From positions 1 through 5,771 of the forward strand of contig JAGWVG010000122.1 of NCBI GenBank assembly GCA_018970965.1: 5,771 nt of DNA, in the 5' to 3' direction. Below the pieces are notes generated by a model. That model did no database searches, was not told the DNA's origin, and saw nothing but the letters and a program-made list of their open reading frames with translations. Origin of the DNA: Alphaproteobacteria bacterium (GTDB lineage: Bacteria > Pseudomonadota > Alphaproteobacteria > Sphingomonadales > Sphingomonadaceae). Made by a program: the position numbers and the translations under genes. This document shows positions 1-5,771 of this stretch, piece by piece (the stretch's first letter is position 1; every line of letters begins with the position of its first letter).

Positions 1-487
1 AAGTGCCGCCAAAAAAGGCGGCATCAACCGCAGAATTGTCAAAGCCAGACATCGGCCCCGTATCGAGCCCCAAAGCCCGCGCCGCCATGATGAAATAGGC
101 GCCCTGCAGCGCTGAATTCCGCAGCGCCGTCGTTTCAATCAAGGCGTCATTGCCGACAAACCAGCTGCGCGCGTCTGCATGGGGGAAAAGCTCGGGCAGC
201 TGCTCGTAAAATTCCAAATCCATGCCAATGATTACAGTCACGGGGGCCTGCAAAATCTTCTCGGCATTTGCAGGCATCGTGCAGGCGGCCAGCTTTTGCT
301 TGGCGGCCGCGCTTTCGCACCAGACAAGCCGGGCGGGCAAAGCATTGGCGGAGGTTGGCCCAAATTTCATCAAGTCCCAAATCGCGTCCATCTGCGCGCG
401 GGTAACGGGCGTATCCAGATAGCCATTATAGCTGCGGGCATCTCGAAATAACTGGTCAAGTGCCGTGGCGTTCAGCGGTTCAGCCAT
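1..487 (-). CDS. rutE: RutE/HadB-family nitroreductase-fold flavin reductase (malonic semialdehyde reductase-like), 3' end cut by window
   Basis: The 162 visible codons encode an FMN-dependent nitroreductase-superfamily protein closely resembling Escherichia coli RutE, which is about 196 residues, so roughly 35 C-terminal residues lie beyond the window. Counting from the ATG at 487, family signatures are DARSYNGY (16-23, flavin-phosphate region), KFGPTSAN (41-48), LEFYEQLPELFPHADARSWF (91-110), ALRNSALQGAY (121-131) and LDTGPMSGFD (141-150). RutE reduces malonic semialdehyde to 3-hydroxypropionate with NAD(P)H in pyrimidine degradation; relatives are annotated only as putative NADH dehydrogenase/nitroreductase, so the substrate is not proven. 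No other rut gene is visible. Three in-frame ATGs occur in tandem (493, 490, 487); AAAGGA directly precedes the first, giving the third the best spacing (6 nt), so 487 is chosen. It lies 27 bp after the nfuA stop and is probably the third gene of an operon. Family assignment is firm; physiological role is inferred. Confidence 0.9.
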   Translation of the reverse strand, partial: MAEPLNATALDQLFRDARSYNGYLDTPVTRAQMDAIWDLMKFGPTSANALPARLVWCESAAAKQKLAACTMPANAEKILQAPVTVIIGMDLEFYEQLPELFPHADARSWFVGNDALIETTALRNSALQGAYFIMAARALGLDTGPMSGFDNSAVDAAFFGGT

Positions 488-493
488 CATCAT

Positions 494-500
494 TCCTTTT
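494..500 (-). promoter_or_regulatory. Shine-Dalgarno deciding among three tandem ATG codons of the RutE-like gene
   Basis: On the minus strand the sequence reads AAAAGGA immediately followed by ATGATGATGGCT. The SD core abuts the first ATG (spacing 0), is 3 nt from the second and 6 nt from the third. Normal SD spacing of about 5-9 nt favours the third ATG at 487, giving the N-terminus MAEPLNA, although up to two extra methionines cannot be excluded. Confidence 0.6.
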
Positions 501-514
501 CTTGGATTTGCGCG

Positions 515-1087
515 TCAGACGGCGAAAACATCCGTCACTTCGGGCACATAATGTTTCAGCAACTGCTCAATTCCGTTTTTGAGCGTGGCGGTAGAAGATG
601 GGCAGCCCGCACAGGCGCCCTGCATCTTCAGATAGACATGGCCCGCCTTATAGCCCTTGTAGATGATGTCACCGCCATCATTGGCAACTGCCGGGCGTAC
701 GCGCGTTTCCAACAGGTCTTTAATCTGGGCGATGATATCGGCATCGGCCGGATCATCCTCAATGCCGGCATCTTCTGCCGGCACAGCAAAGCCGGCCTTG
801 GCGGGCTTGAACAAAGGCATATTGCCGGCAAAATGATCGAGCAAAATGCCCAACACATCGGGCTTCAATTGCGCCCACGACACGCCTGGGCCTGCTGTGA
901 CAGAAATAAAGTCACGCCCGAAAAACACGCCTTCGACATCGCCAAGGTTAAACAGGGCCTCGGCCAGGGGCGAGGCTTCAGCCTCTTCTGGCGACGCAAA
1001 GTCGCGTGTGCCCGCGCTCATTACGGCGCGGCCCGGCAAGAATTTCAGTGTCGCCGGATTGGGCGTGGTTTCGGTTTCGATCAGCAT
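515..1087 (-). CDS. nfuA: Nfu-type iron-sulfur cluster scaffold/carrier protein (Nfu_N + NifU-like domain)
   Basis: This 190-residue cytoplasmic protein is of the mitochondrial/alphaproteobacterial Nfu type, which carries Fe-S clusters to target apoproteins. Residues 1-90 form the Nfu N-terminal domain, with the hallmark start MLIETETTPNPATLKFLPG (1-19) and the block VEGVFFGRDFISVTAG (51-66). A charged, Ala/Asp-rich linker spans about 97-118. Residues 119-190 form the NifU C-terminal domain, with RPAVANDGGDI (131-141) and the cluster-binding C-A-G-C pair at Cys159 and Cys162 in MQGACAGCPSSTATLKNG; both cysteines are intact. The frame stays open upstream to a possible ATG at 1138, which would add 17 residues and overlap the preceding gene. 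The start at 1087 is preferred because the family begins exactly with MxIxTExTPNP; its SD is weak (AGG, 4 nt before ATG). The gene sits 31 bp after the KAS III-like gene and 27 bp before the RutE-like gene, all on the same strand. Family membership is essentially certain; the specific client proteins are unknown. Confidence 0.95.
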   Translation of the reverse strand: MLIETETTPNPATLKFLPGRAVMSAGTRDFASPEEAEASPLAEALFNLGDVEGVFFGRDFISVTAGPGVSWAQLKPDVLGILLDHFAGNMPLFKPAKAGFAVPAEDAGIEDDPADADIIAQIKDLLETRVRPAVANDGGDIIYKGYKAGHVYLKMQGACAGCPSSTATLKNGIEQLLKHYVPEVTDVFAV

Positions 1088-1118
1088 AGTGCCTATTTGG
1101 GGGTTGTGCGGGCTTGGA

Positions 1119-2246
1119 TCAAGCAGCCTTACGGACAAAAACCGTGCCTGCAGAATAGCCTGCCCCGAAGGAGCAGATCAGGCCAATTTCGCCAGCTGCA
1201 ATATCGGCGCTGTTCTGATGGAACGCAATGATTGAGCCCGCAGACGATGTATTGCCATAGACATCTAAGACAGTGGGGCTTTCGTCGGGTGTCGGCTCAT
1301 GCCCCAGAACCTTGGTGGCAATCAGCCGGTTCATCCCTGTATTGGCTTGATGCAGCCACATGCGCCGCAGTTTTTCTGCGGGAATGGAAAGCCGCTCCAA
1401 TTGTTCGCCAATCATTTCGGCAACCATTGGCACCACTTCTTTAAAGACTTTGCGGCCTTCCTGCACAAATAGCTTATCCGCCCCATCGCGCGTTTCCGGC
1501 GCTGTGCGGTTTAAAAAGCCGAAATTATTGCGGATATTGTTGGAAAAGACGGTTTTCAGCTTTGTCCCCAAAATATCCCAATGGCCTGCCGGGGCCATTG
1601 ATTTTTCTTCCACCAACACGGCCGTTGCCACATCGCCGAAGATGAAGTGGCTATCCCGATCGCGCCAATTGACATGGCCCGAGCAAATTTCGGGGTTTAC
1701 GACAAGGACAGATCGCGCATTGCCCGCGCGAATAAAATCAGCGGCCGTTTGAATTCCAAAAGTGGCAGACGAGCAGGCCACGTTCATATCAAAGCCGAAG
1801 CCCTGAATGCCCAAAGCATCCTGAATTTCAATTGCAATGGCCGGGTAAGGGCGCTGCAAGTTGGAGCAGGCGCACAAAACCGCATCAACATCTTTTGCCT
1901 CACGGCCCGCCTTGGCGAGCGCGTCGCGCGCGGCCGCCACGCCAATTTCGGCGAGGATCGATAATTCGTCATTTGCGCGCTCAGGCAGGCGCGGACACAT
2001 AATCTCCGGGTCCAAAATGGGCGCCTTCGAGACAACATGGCGCGCCTTAATGCCGCTTGCCTTTTCGATAAACTCTGCCGAGCTGGGCTGCAGCGCGTCG
2101 ACCACACCCGCCTCAATATCTGCCGCATGTTCTGCGTTAAAACGCGCAACATATGTGTTGTAGCTGGCGACCAGCTCTTCATTCGAAATGCTGTCTTTGG
2201 GCGTGTAAAGGCCAGTTGCAGAAATCACCGGCGTGAAGCTCGACAT
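1119..2246 (-). CDS. Beta-ketoacyl-ACP synthase III (KAS III/FabH) family protein, long form
   Basis: This is a 375-residue thiolase-fold condensing enzyme of the KAS III family. Such enzymes join an acyl-CoA starter to malonyl-ACP in the cytoplasm. The complete catalytic triad is visible: Cys158 in MNVACSSATFG, His299 in WLHQANTGMNRLI and Asn332 in YGNTSSAGS. The C-terminal glycine loop CSFGAGYSAG lies at 358-367 and HFIFGDVATAVLVE at 200-213. It is longer than housekeeping FabH (about 317 residues): roughly 46 extra residues precede the catalytic Cys, within about 25-100, including YVARFNAEHAADIEAG. From memory this matches a distinct FabH-paralogue group that includes Pseudomonas aeruginosa PA3286, reported to use medium-chain acyl-CoA from beta-oxidation. 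Chain-length preference here is inferred, so no fabH symbol is given. No plsX or other fab gene is adjacent. A good SD (GGGGA, 7 nt before the ATG) supports the start. It is the first gene of the probable minus-strand operon and diverges from rsh. Confidence 0.93.
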   Translation of the reverse strand: MSSFTPVISATGLYTPKDSISNEELVASYNTYVARFNAEHAADIEAGVVDALQPSSAEFIEKASGIKARHVVSKAPILDPEIMCPRLPERANDELSILAEIGVAAARDALAKAGREAKDVDAVLCACSNLQRPYPAIAIEIQDALGIQGFGFDMNVACSSATFGIQTAADFIRAGNARSVLVVNPEICSGHVNWRDRDSHFIFGDVATAVLVEEKSMAPAGHWDILGTKLKTVFSNNIRNNFGFLNRTAPETRDGADKLFVQEGRKVFKEVVPMVAEMIGEQLERLSIPAEKLRRMWLHQANTGMNRLIATKVLGHEPTPDESPTVLDVYGNTSSAGSIIAFHQNSADIAAGEIGLICSFGAGYSAGTVFVRKAA

Positions 2247-2253
2247 CGTCTTA

Positions 2254-2262
2254 TCCCCTTTT
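2254..2262 (-). promoter_or_regulatory. Shine-Dalgarno of the KAS III-like gene
   Basis: The minus strand reads AAAAGGGGA, then 7 nt, then the ATG at 2246. This is the clearest ribosome-binding site in the window and fixes the start of the 375-residue protein. Confidence 0.7.
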
Positions 2263-2301
2263 GCGACGCGTTTTTCTTTTCTGCCCTAGCCGCCCATCTT
2301 G

Positions 2302-2339
2302 AGCGGCGCAATGCCAGTGCGCGGGCATCAAGCGCCGCT
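2302..2339. repeat. Interrupted inverted repeat (stem-loop or operator candidate) upstream of rsh
   Basis: AGCGGCGC at 2302-2309 is perfectly complementary to GCGCCGCT at 2332-2339. Inside these arms, ATGCC (2311-2315) pairs with GGCAT (2324-2328). The two stem parts are separated by one unpaired base on the left and three on the right, and the apical loop is 8 nt (2316-2323). It lies about 41 bases before the rsh start and 55 bases before the KAS III-like start. It is not followed by a clean T-run on either strand, and no gene ends here, so it is not a normal gene-end terminator. It could be a leader hairpin or a protein-binding dyad, or arise by chance in GC-rich DNA. Confidence 0.5.
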
Positions 2340-2380
2340 TTCCCCTTGCCTTTTGCGCTGCGCGTCCGCCACATAGGGCT

Positions 2381-4468
2381 ATGCTGCGTCAGTATGAATT
2401 GGTGGAAAAGGTCCGGAGCTATGATCCGGAGGCAGATGAGGATCTGCTGAACAAGGCTTATGTGTTTTCGATGAAAGCGCATGGCACGCAGTTGCGCGCC
2501 TCGGGAGACCCCTATTTCAGCCACCCAATTGAGGTCGCCGGTCTGCTGACAGACCTGAAGCTGGATGATGAAACCATTGCGACCGCGATCCTCCATGACA
2601 CCATTGAAGATACGCTGGCCACGCCTGAACAAATTGAAAAGCTGTTTGGGGCCAATGTTGCGCGGCTGGTGGATGGCGTCACTAAGCTTTCAAAAATTGA
2701 GGCGCTGACCGAAAATGAGCGCGCGGCTGAAAATCTGCGCAAATTTTTGCTGGCCATGTCAGATGACATTCGCGTGCTTCTGGTCAAATTGGCTGACCGG
2801 CTGCACAATATGCGCACGCTGCACTTCATTAAAAATGAAGAAAAGCGCCGCCGCATCGCACGCGAAACCATGGATATTTATGCCCCGCTGGCAGAGCGGA
2901 TCGGCATGTATGAATTCATGAAGGAAATGCAGACTTTGGCGTTCCGCGAATTGGAACCTGAAGCTTATGCCTCGATCACCAAGCGTTTGGAGCAGCTGCA
3001 AGAAGGCGGTGGCGATCGGATCGCGCGGATCAGCTCGGGCATTAAGATGTTGCTGTCGCGCGCGGGCGTCGAGGCGGAAGTGACCGGGCGCGAGAAGCAT
3101 CCCTACTCCATCTGGCGCAAAATGGCAGAGCGCCATATCAGCTTTGAGCAATTGTCCGACGTTATGGCGTTTCGGGCGATCTTGCCGGATACCGAAAGCT
3201 GTTATCAGGCGCTGGGCATGATCCATCAGCGCTGGCCGATGGTGCCGGGGCGGTTCAAAGATTATATCTCAACGCCCAAGCGCAATGGCTATCGTTCGCT
3301 TCACACCTCGGTCATCCATAATGAGAAGGTGCGTATCGAAATCCAGATCCGCAGCCGGGAAATGCACGCGCAGGCAGAATATGGTTATGCCGCGCACTGG
3401 GCCTATAAGGCCGATATCCACGAGCCCGTCGCGCAGACCGCGTGGATCCAAGACTTGGTCGAAATCTTGGAACATGCCGAAAGCCCGGAAGAGCTTTTGG
3501 AACATACCCGCATGGCGATGTACCAAGATCGGATCTTCGCCTTCACGCCCAAGGGTGAGCTGATCCAGCTCCCGAAGGGCGCAACACCCGTCGATTTCGC
3601 CTATGCCGTCCACACCAATTTGGGCGATCAGGCCGTGGGTGCGAAGGTCAATGGCCGCGTCGTCCCGTTGCGCACGCCAATTGAAAATGGCGATCAGGTC
3701 GAAATTCTGAAATCCAAAGCGCAAGAGCCGCAGCCCGTTTGGTTGAGCTTTGCCGTGACGGGCAAGGCGCGGGCGGCCATTCGTCGTTTCGTGCGCAATA
3801 AGGAAGAAGATGAGCTGATTGCGCTGGGCCGCAATATTTATGAAGAAATTGCCGCGCGCCTGCCCAACAAATTGGGCGCTAAGGCGCTGGCTGATGCGCT
3901 CAAGCGGCTCAAGCTGAAAGATGAAGATGCGTTGATGATTGCGATTGCGCGGCAATCCATCACGGATGCTCAGCTGATGGAAGCGCTCATGCCCGGCAGC
4001 ACGGCAAAGGGCGCAGGCGGTGCGCCGGGGCAAAAACATGCCATTTCCATTCATGGGCTGCGGCCCGGCGTGGCGTTTGATCTGGCGCAATGCTGTCGCC
4101 CTGTGCCGGGCGACCGGATTGTCGGCGTCCGCCGCCCCGATGAGGCGATTGAAGTCCATATTATTGATTGCCCAGCCTTGGCGGATGGCCCGGACCAAGA
4201 TTGGCTTGACCTGGCCTGGGGGGATGGATCGGATGGCGGCACCGCGCGGCTGAGTGTCATCGTGCGCAATCAGCCAGGCGCGCTTGCCGTTATGGCAGGT
4301 ATTTTTGGCGCGAATGAAGCCAATATCTTGAACCTGCGGATGGAACATCGCGATGCGAGCTTCCACAATTTCATTGTCGATTTGGAAGTGCGTGATCTGC
4401 GGCACCTAACCCGCATTTTGGCGGCCCTGCGTGCGGCGGACGCCGTTTCACAGGCGGAACGGCTGTAA
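2381..4468 (+). CDS. rsh: Bifunctional (p)ppGpp synthetase/hydrolase (RelA/SpoT homologue, Rsh)
   Basis: This full-length 695-residue protein makes and degrades the alarmone (p)ppGpp, controlling the stringent response. The N-terminal HD hydrolase region (about 20-190) has the Mn-binding set His48 (FSHPIEVA), His72-Asp73 (HDTIEDT) and Asp139 (LADRLHNMRT). The synthetase region (about 225-345) has GREKHPYSIWRKM (236-248), Asp260, YISTPKRNGYRSLH (295-308) with Tyr304, and Glu320 in EIQIR. RFKD (291-294) is the basic motif typical of bifunctional Rel/SpoT rather than the acidic form of monofunctional RelA, so both activities are predicted. A TGS domain (about 385-445), a helical segment, a zinc-finger-like region with Cys571-Cys572, His593 and Cys597, and a C-terminal ACT domain (about 622-695) follow. 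The start fits the MLRQYELVEKV N-terminus common in alphaproteobacteria; no upstream in-frame start exists after the stop at 2300. Its SD is poor (AGGG, only 2 nt before ATG). Its stop overlaps the next gene's start. Confidence 0.97.
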   Translation: MLRQYELVEKVRSYDPEADEDLLNKAYVFSMKAHGTQLRASGDPYFSHPIEVAGLLTDLKLDDETIATAILHDTIEDTLATPEQIEKLFGANVARLVDGVTKLSKIEALTENERAAENLRKFLLAMSDDIRVLLVKLADRLHNMRTLHFIKNEEKRRRIARETMDIYAPLAERIGMYEFMKEMQTLAFRELEPEAYASITKRLEQLQEGGGDRIARISSGIKMLLSRAGVEAEVTGREKHPYSIWRKMAERHISFEQLSDVMAFRAILPDTESCYQALGMIHQRWPMVPGRFKDYISTPKRNGYRSLHTSVIHNEKVRIEIQIRSREMHAQAEYGYAAHWAYKADIHEPVAQTAWIQDLVEILEHAESPEELLEHTRMAMYQDRIFAFTPKGELIQLPKGATPVDFAYAVHTNLGDQAVGAKVNGRVVPLRTPIENGDQVEILKSKAQEPQPVWLSFAVTGKARAAIRRFVRNKEEDELIALGRNIYEEIAARLPNKLGAKALADALKRLKLKDEDALMIAIARQSITDAQLMEALMPGSTAKGAGGAPGQKHAISIHGLRPGVAFDLAQCCRPVPGDRIVGVRRPDEAIEVHIIDCPALADGPDQDWLDLAWGDGSDGGTARLSVIVRNQPGALAVMAGIFGANEANILNLRMEHRDASFHNFIVDLEVRDLRHLTRILAALRAADAVSQAERL

Positions 4469-4470
4469 TG
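4466..4470 (+). promoter_or_regulatory. TAATG stop/start overlap coupling rsh to the TPR-sulfotransferase
   Basis: The TAA stop of rsh (4466-4468) shares its last A with the ATG of the next gene (4468-4470). A modest SD-like GGCGGA lies about 9 nt upstream, within the rsh coding sequence. This arrangement usually reflects translational coupling by re-initiating ribosomes and leaves no room for a separate promoter between the genes, although one inside rsh cannot be excluded. Confidence 0.75.
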
Positions 4471-5771
4471 GATAATGCGGCGCCCCAGCCCGATTTTTCG
4501 CGGCAGATAAATGACCCGCGCCTGATTGAGGCGGCGCTCGCGCTGGCGGACAACCGCCTGCATGATGCCGAGCCGCTGTTGCGTCAGCATTTGAAGGACG
4601 ATCCCTATGATGCCGCCGCCATCCGGATGCTCGCGGAATTGGCGGGGCGCATTGGCCGGTTCAAAGATGCGGAAAATCTGCTGCGTCGTGCGGTTGAAAT
4701 TGCGCCCAATTTTGTTGCGGCCCGGTCCAACTTGGCGCTCGTGCTCTATCGCCAAAATCGTGTGACGGAGGCGTTAGAAGAACTGGAGCAAGTTTCTGCC
4801 ATTGATCCAGAAAACCTCTCTTCGGCCAATTTAAAGGCCGCCGCTTATGGCCGGATTGGCGATTATGAGGAGGCGCTGTCGCTTTACCGGATGGTGCTGG
4901 ACCGCTTTGATGGGCATCCGCGCATCTGGCTGTCCTACGGCCATGTGTTGAAGACGGTGGGTCAGGCAGATGACAGCATCGCTGCCTATCGCCGCGCGAT
5001 TGCGCTTGCCCCGCATTTTGGTGAGGCGTGGTGGAGCCTCGCCAATATGAAAACGCTGCGTTTCACCGATGACGATTTGTTGCAGATGGAGGCGGGCGTC
5101 GCGGCTGCAGACATCAGCGAGGATGATCGGCTGCACCTGCATTTCGCTTTGGGTAAGGCAACCGAGGATCGCCGCGAGGCAGAGCGGGCCTTTGGCCATT
5201 ACAAAGCGGGCAATGCCATTCGGGCCAAGCAATTGGGATATCAGGCAGATAGCACCAGCCAAATGGTCGCAGCGATGCGCAACACGTTTACGCCCGAATT
5301 TTATGCGGCGCGCCAATCTTGGGGTTGCGCTGCAGAAGATCCCATCTTCATCATTGGCTTACCGCGGGCCGGTTCGACGCTGATTGAGCAAATTCTGTCG
5401 TCGCATTCGCGCGTGGAAGGCACAATGGAATTGCCGGATTTGCCAGCGATTGCGGCCCAACTGGGCAGCGTGCAGAATTGGACGGAAGATCTTGCCGCAT
5501 TGACGCCCGATGCGGTGCGTGCCTTGGGGGAAAGCTATTTGGAGCGGACGCGCATTGTGCGCAAAACAGATAGCCCGCTGTTCATTGATAAGTTGCCAAA
5601 CAACTGGGCCTATGTTGGTTTGATCCACTTGATCCTGCCCAAGGCACGGATCATTGATGCGCGGCGGCACCCAATGGCCTGCTGTTTTTCCAACTTCAAA
5701 CAGCATTTCGCGCGCGGCCAGTCCTTTGCTTATGGCCTGACGGACATTGGCCTTTATTATCGCGATTATGT
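4468..5771 (+). CDS. TPR-repeat sulfotransferase family protein, 3' end cut by window
   Basis: The 434 visible residues show an N-terminal TPR array and the first part of a PAPS-dependent sulfotransferase domain (Sulfotransfer_3 type). Four TPR units sit in exact 34-residue register at 49-82, 83-116, 117-150 and 151-184, with a degenerate one before (about 15-48) and probably another after. A linker carries HFALGKATEDRREAERAFGH (225-244), with the ALGK...AF pattern usual in this family. The sulfotransferase domain has the 5'-phosphosulfate loop IIGLPRAGSTLIEQILSSH (295-313), a Glu in MELPDL (Glu321), FIDKLPNNW with Lys375, and the 3'-phosphate motif ARIIDARRHPMACCFSNF (393-410). By analogy with tyrosylprotein sulfotransferases, Glu321 and Lys375 may be catalytic. 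The family presumably moves sulfate from PAPS to a protein, glycan or small molecule; the acceptor is unknown. No signal peptide or membrane segment is visible at the N-terminus. Probably 100-200 residues are missing at the right edge. It overlaps rsh by one base. Confidence 0.92.
   Translation, partial: MDNAAPQPDFSRQINDPRLIEAALALADNRLHDAEPLLRQHLKDDPYDAAAIRMLAELAGRIGRFKDAENLLRRAVEIAPNFVAARSNLALVLYRQNRVTEALEELEQVSAIDPENLSSANLKAAAYGRIGDYEEALSLYRMVLDRFDGHPRIWLSYGHVLKTVGQADDSIAAYRRAIALAPHFGEAWWSLANMKTLRFTDDDLLQMEAGVAAADISEDDRLHLHFALGKATEDRREAERAFGHYKAGNAIRAKQLGYQADSTSQMVAAMRNTFTPEFYAARQSWGCAAEDPIFIIGLPRAGSTLIEQILSSHSRVEGTMELPDLPAIAAQLGSVQNWTEDLAALTPDAVRALGESYLERTRIVRKTDSPLFIDKLPNNWAYVGLIHLILPKARIIDARRHPMACCFSNFKQHFARGQSFAYGLTDIGLYYRDY

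Larger units (their letters stand above)
2247..2380. promoter_or_regulatory. Divergent intergenic region between the KAS III-like gene and rsh
   Basis: These 134 bases separate two divergently read genes, so both transcripts probably start in or near here. The region holds an interrupted inverted repeat (2302-2339), a pyrimidine-rich plus-strand tract around 2268-2282 and the SD of the minus-strand gene. No convincing sigma-70 promoter could be picked by eye. The best minus-strand candidate, TTGCGC followed after 17 nt by TAGGGC, has a poor -10, and the plus strand offers only TTG-type -35 hexamers without a good -10. Function as a promoter region follows from gene orientation rather than a recognised motif. 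Confidence 0.6.

Noticed and set aside
4..23. Perfect 7-bp stem with a 6-nt A-loop (TGCCGCC/GGCGGCA), hairpin-like at the left edge.
   Set aside because: It lies inside the RutE-like coding sequence, where the codons spell the conserved Ala-Ala-Phe-Phe-Gly-Gly stretch. Coding constraint explains it and no gene ends there.
1088..1138. Upstream ATG at 1138 extending nfuA by 17 residues.
   Set aside because: It would overlap the KAS III-like gene and add residues before the strongly conserved MLIETETTPNP start. The ATG at 1087 fits the family.
551..1231. A 226-codon plus-strand open frame opposite nfuA and the end of the KAS III-like gene.
   Set aside because: It spans two well-supported genes on the other strand and their junction, and its protein resembles no family. 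It is a shadow.
2284..2318. Minus-strand promoter candidate TTGCGC, 17 nt, TAGGGC for the KAS III-like operon.
   Set aside because: The -10 matches TATAAT poorly, and part of the element lies in the inverted repeat. It is too weak to annotate as a promoter.
2302..2346. Inverted repeat read as a rho-independent terminator (plus strand followed by TTTCCCCTT).
   Set aside because: No gene ends upstream on either strand, the T-run is interrupted by cytosines and the stem is broken. A gene-end terminator is not supported.
3269..4405. A 378-codon open frame on the minus strand opposite rsh.
   Set aside because: It lies entirely antisense to the conserved TGS, zinc-finger and ACT coding sequence of rsh. 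Its translation shows no recognisable domain and looks like a reversed-frame shadow.

Overview
The window looks like ordinary chromosomal DNA of an alphaproteobacterium, most likely in or near the Sphingomonadales. This is an inference from three things: the MLRQYELVEKV-type N-terminus of its single long RelA/SpoT homologue, the TPR-sulfotransferase following it, and the moderately GC-rich coding style. No rRNA, tRNA, insertion sequence, CRISPR array, phage gene or origin was seen. Almost every base belongs to one of five genes, and the longest non-coding stretch is 134 bases.

Left half (1-2246), minus strand, read right to left: a KAS III-family beta-ketoacyl synthase (2246-1119), an Nfu-type iron-sulfur cluster carrier (1087-515) and a RutE/HadB-type flavin reductase annotated in this family as malonic semialdehyde reductase (from 487, running off the window at base 1). 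Gaps of 31 and 27 bases suggest one transcript. The themes are acyl-chain condensation, Fe-S cluster delivery and reduction of a short semialdehyde or similar substrate.

Centre (2247-2380): the divergent intergenic region, the only place in the window where both transcripts can start. It carries an interrupted inverted repeat (8 bp plus 5 bp of stem). A good Shine-Dalgarno serves the KAS III gene, while the stringent-response gene has only a poor one.

Right half (2381-5771), plus strand: a full-length bifunctional (p)ppGpp synthetase/hydrolase (Rsh) with intact HD, synthetase, TGS, zinc-finger-like and ACT regions. It overlaps by one base (TAATG) a TPR-sulfotransferase that continues beyond the right edge. 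The two are probably translationally coupled.

I do not see a convincing undescribed system. The points most worth a second look are the divergent pairing of a fatty-acid condensing enzyme with the (p)ppGpp enzyme across a structured regulatory region, and the tight coupling of a sulfotransferase to rsh.
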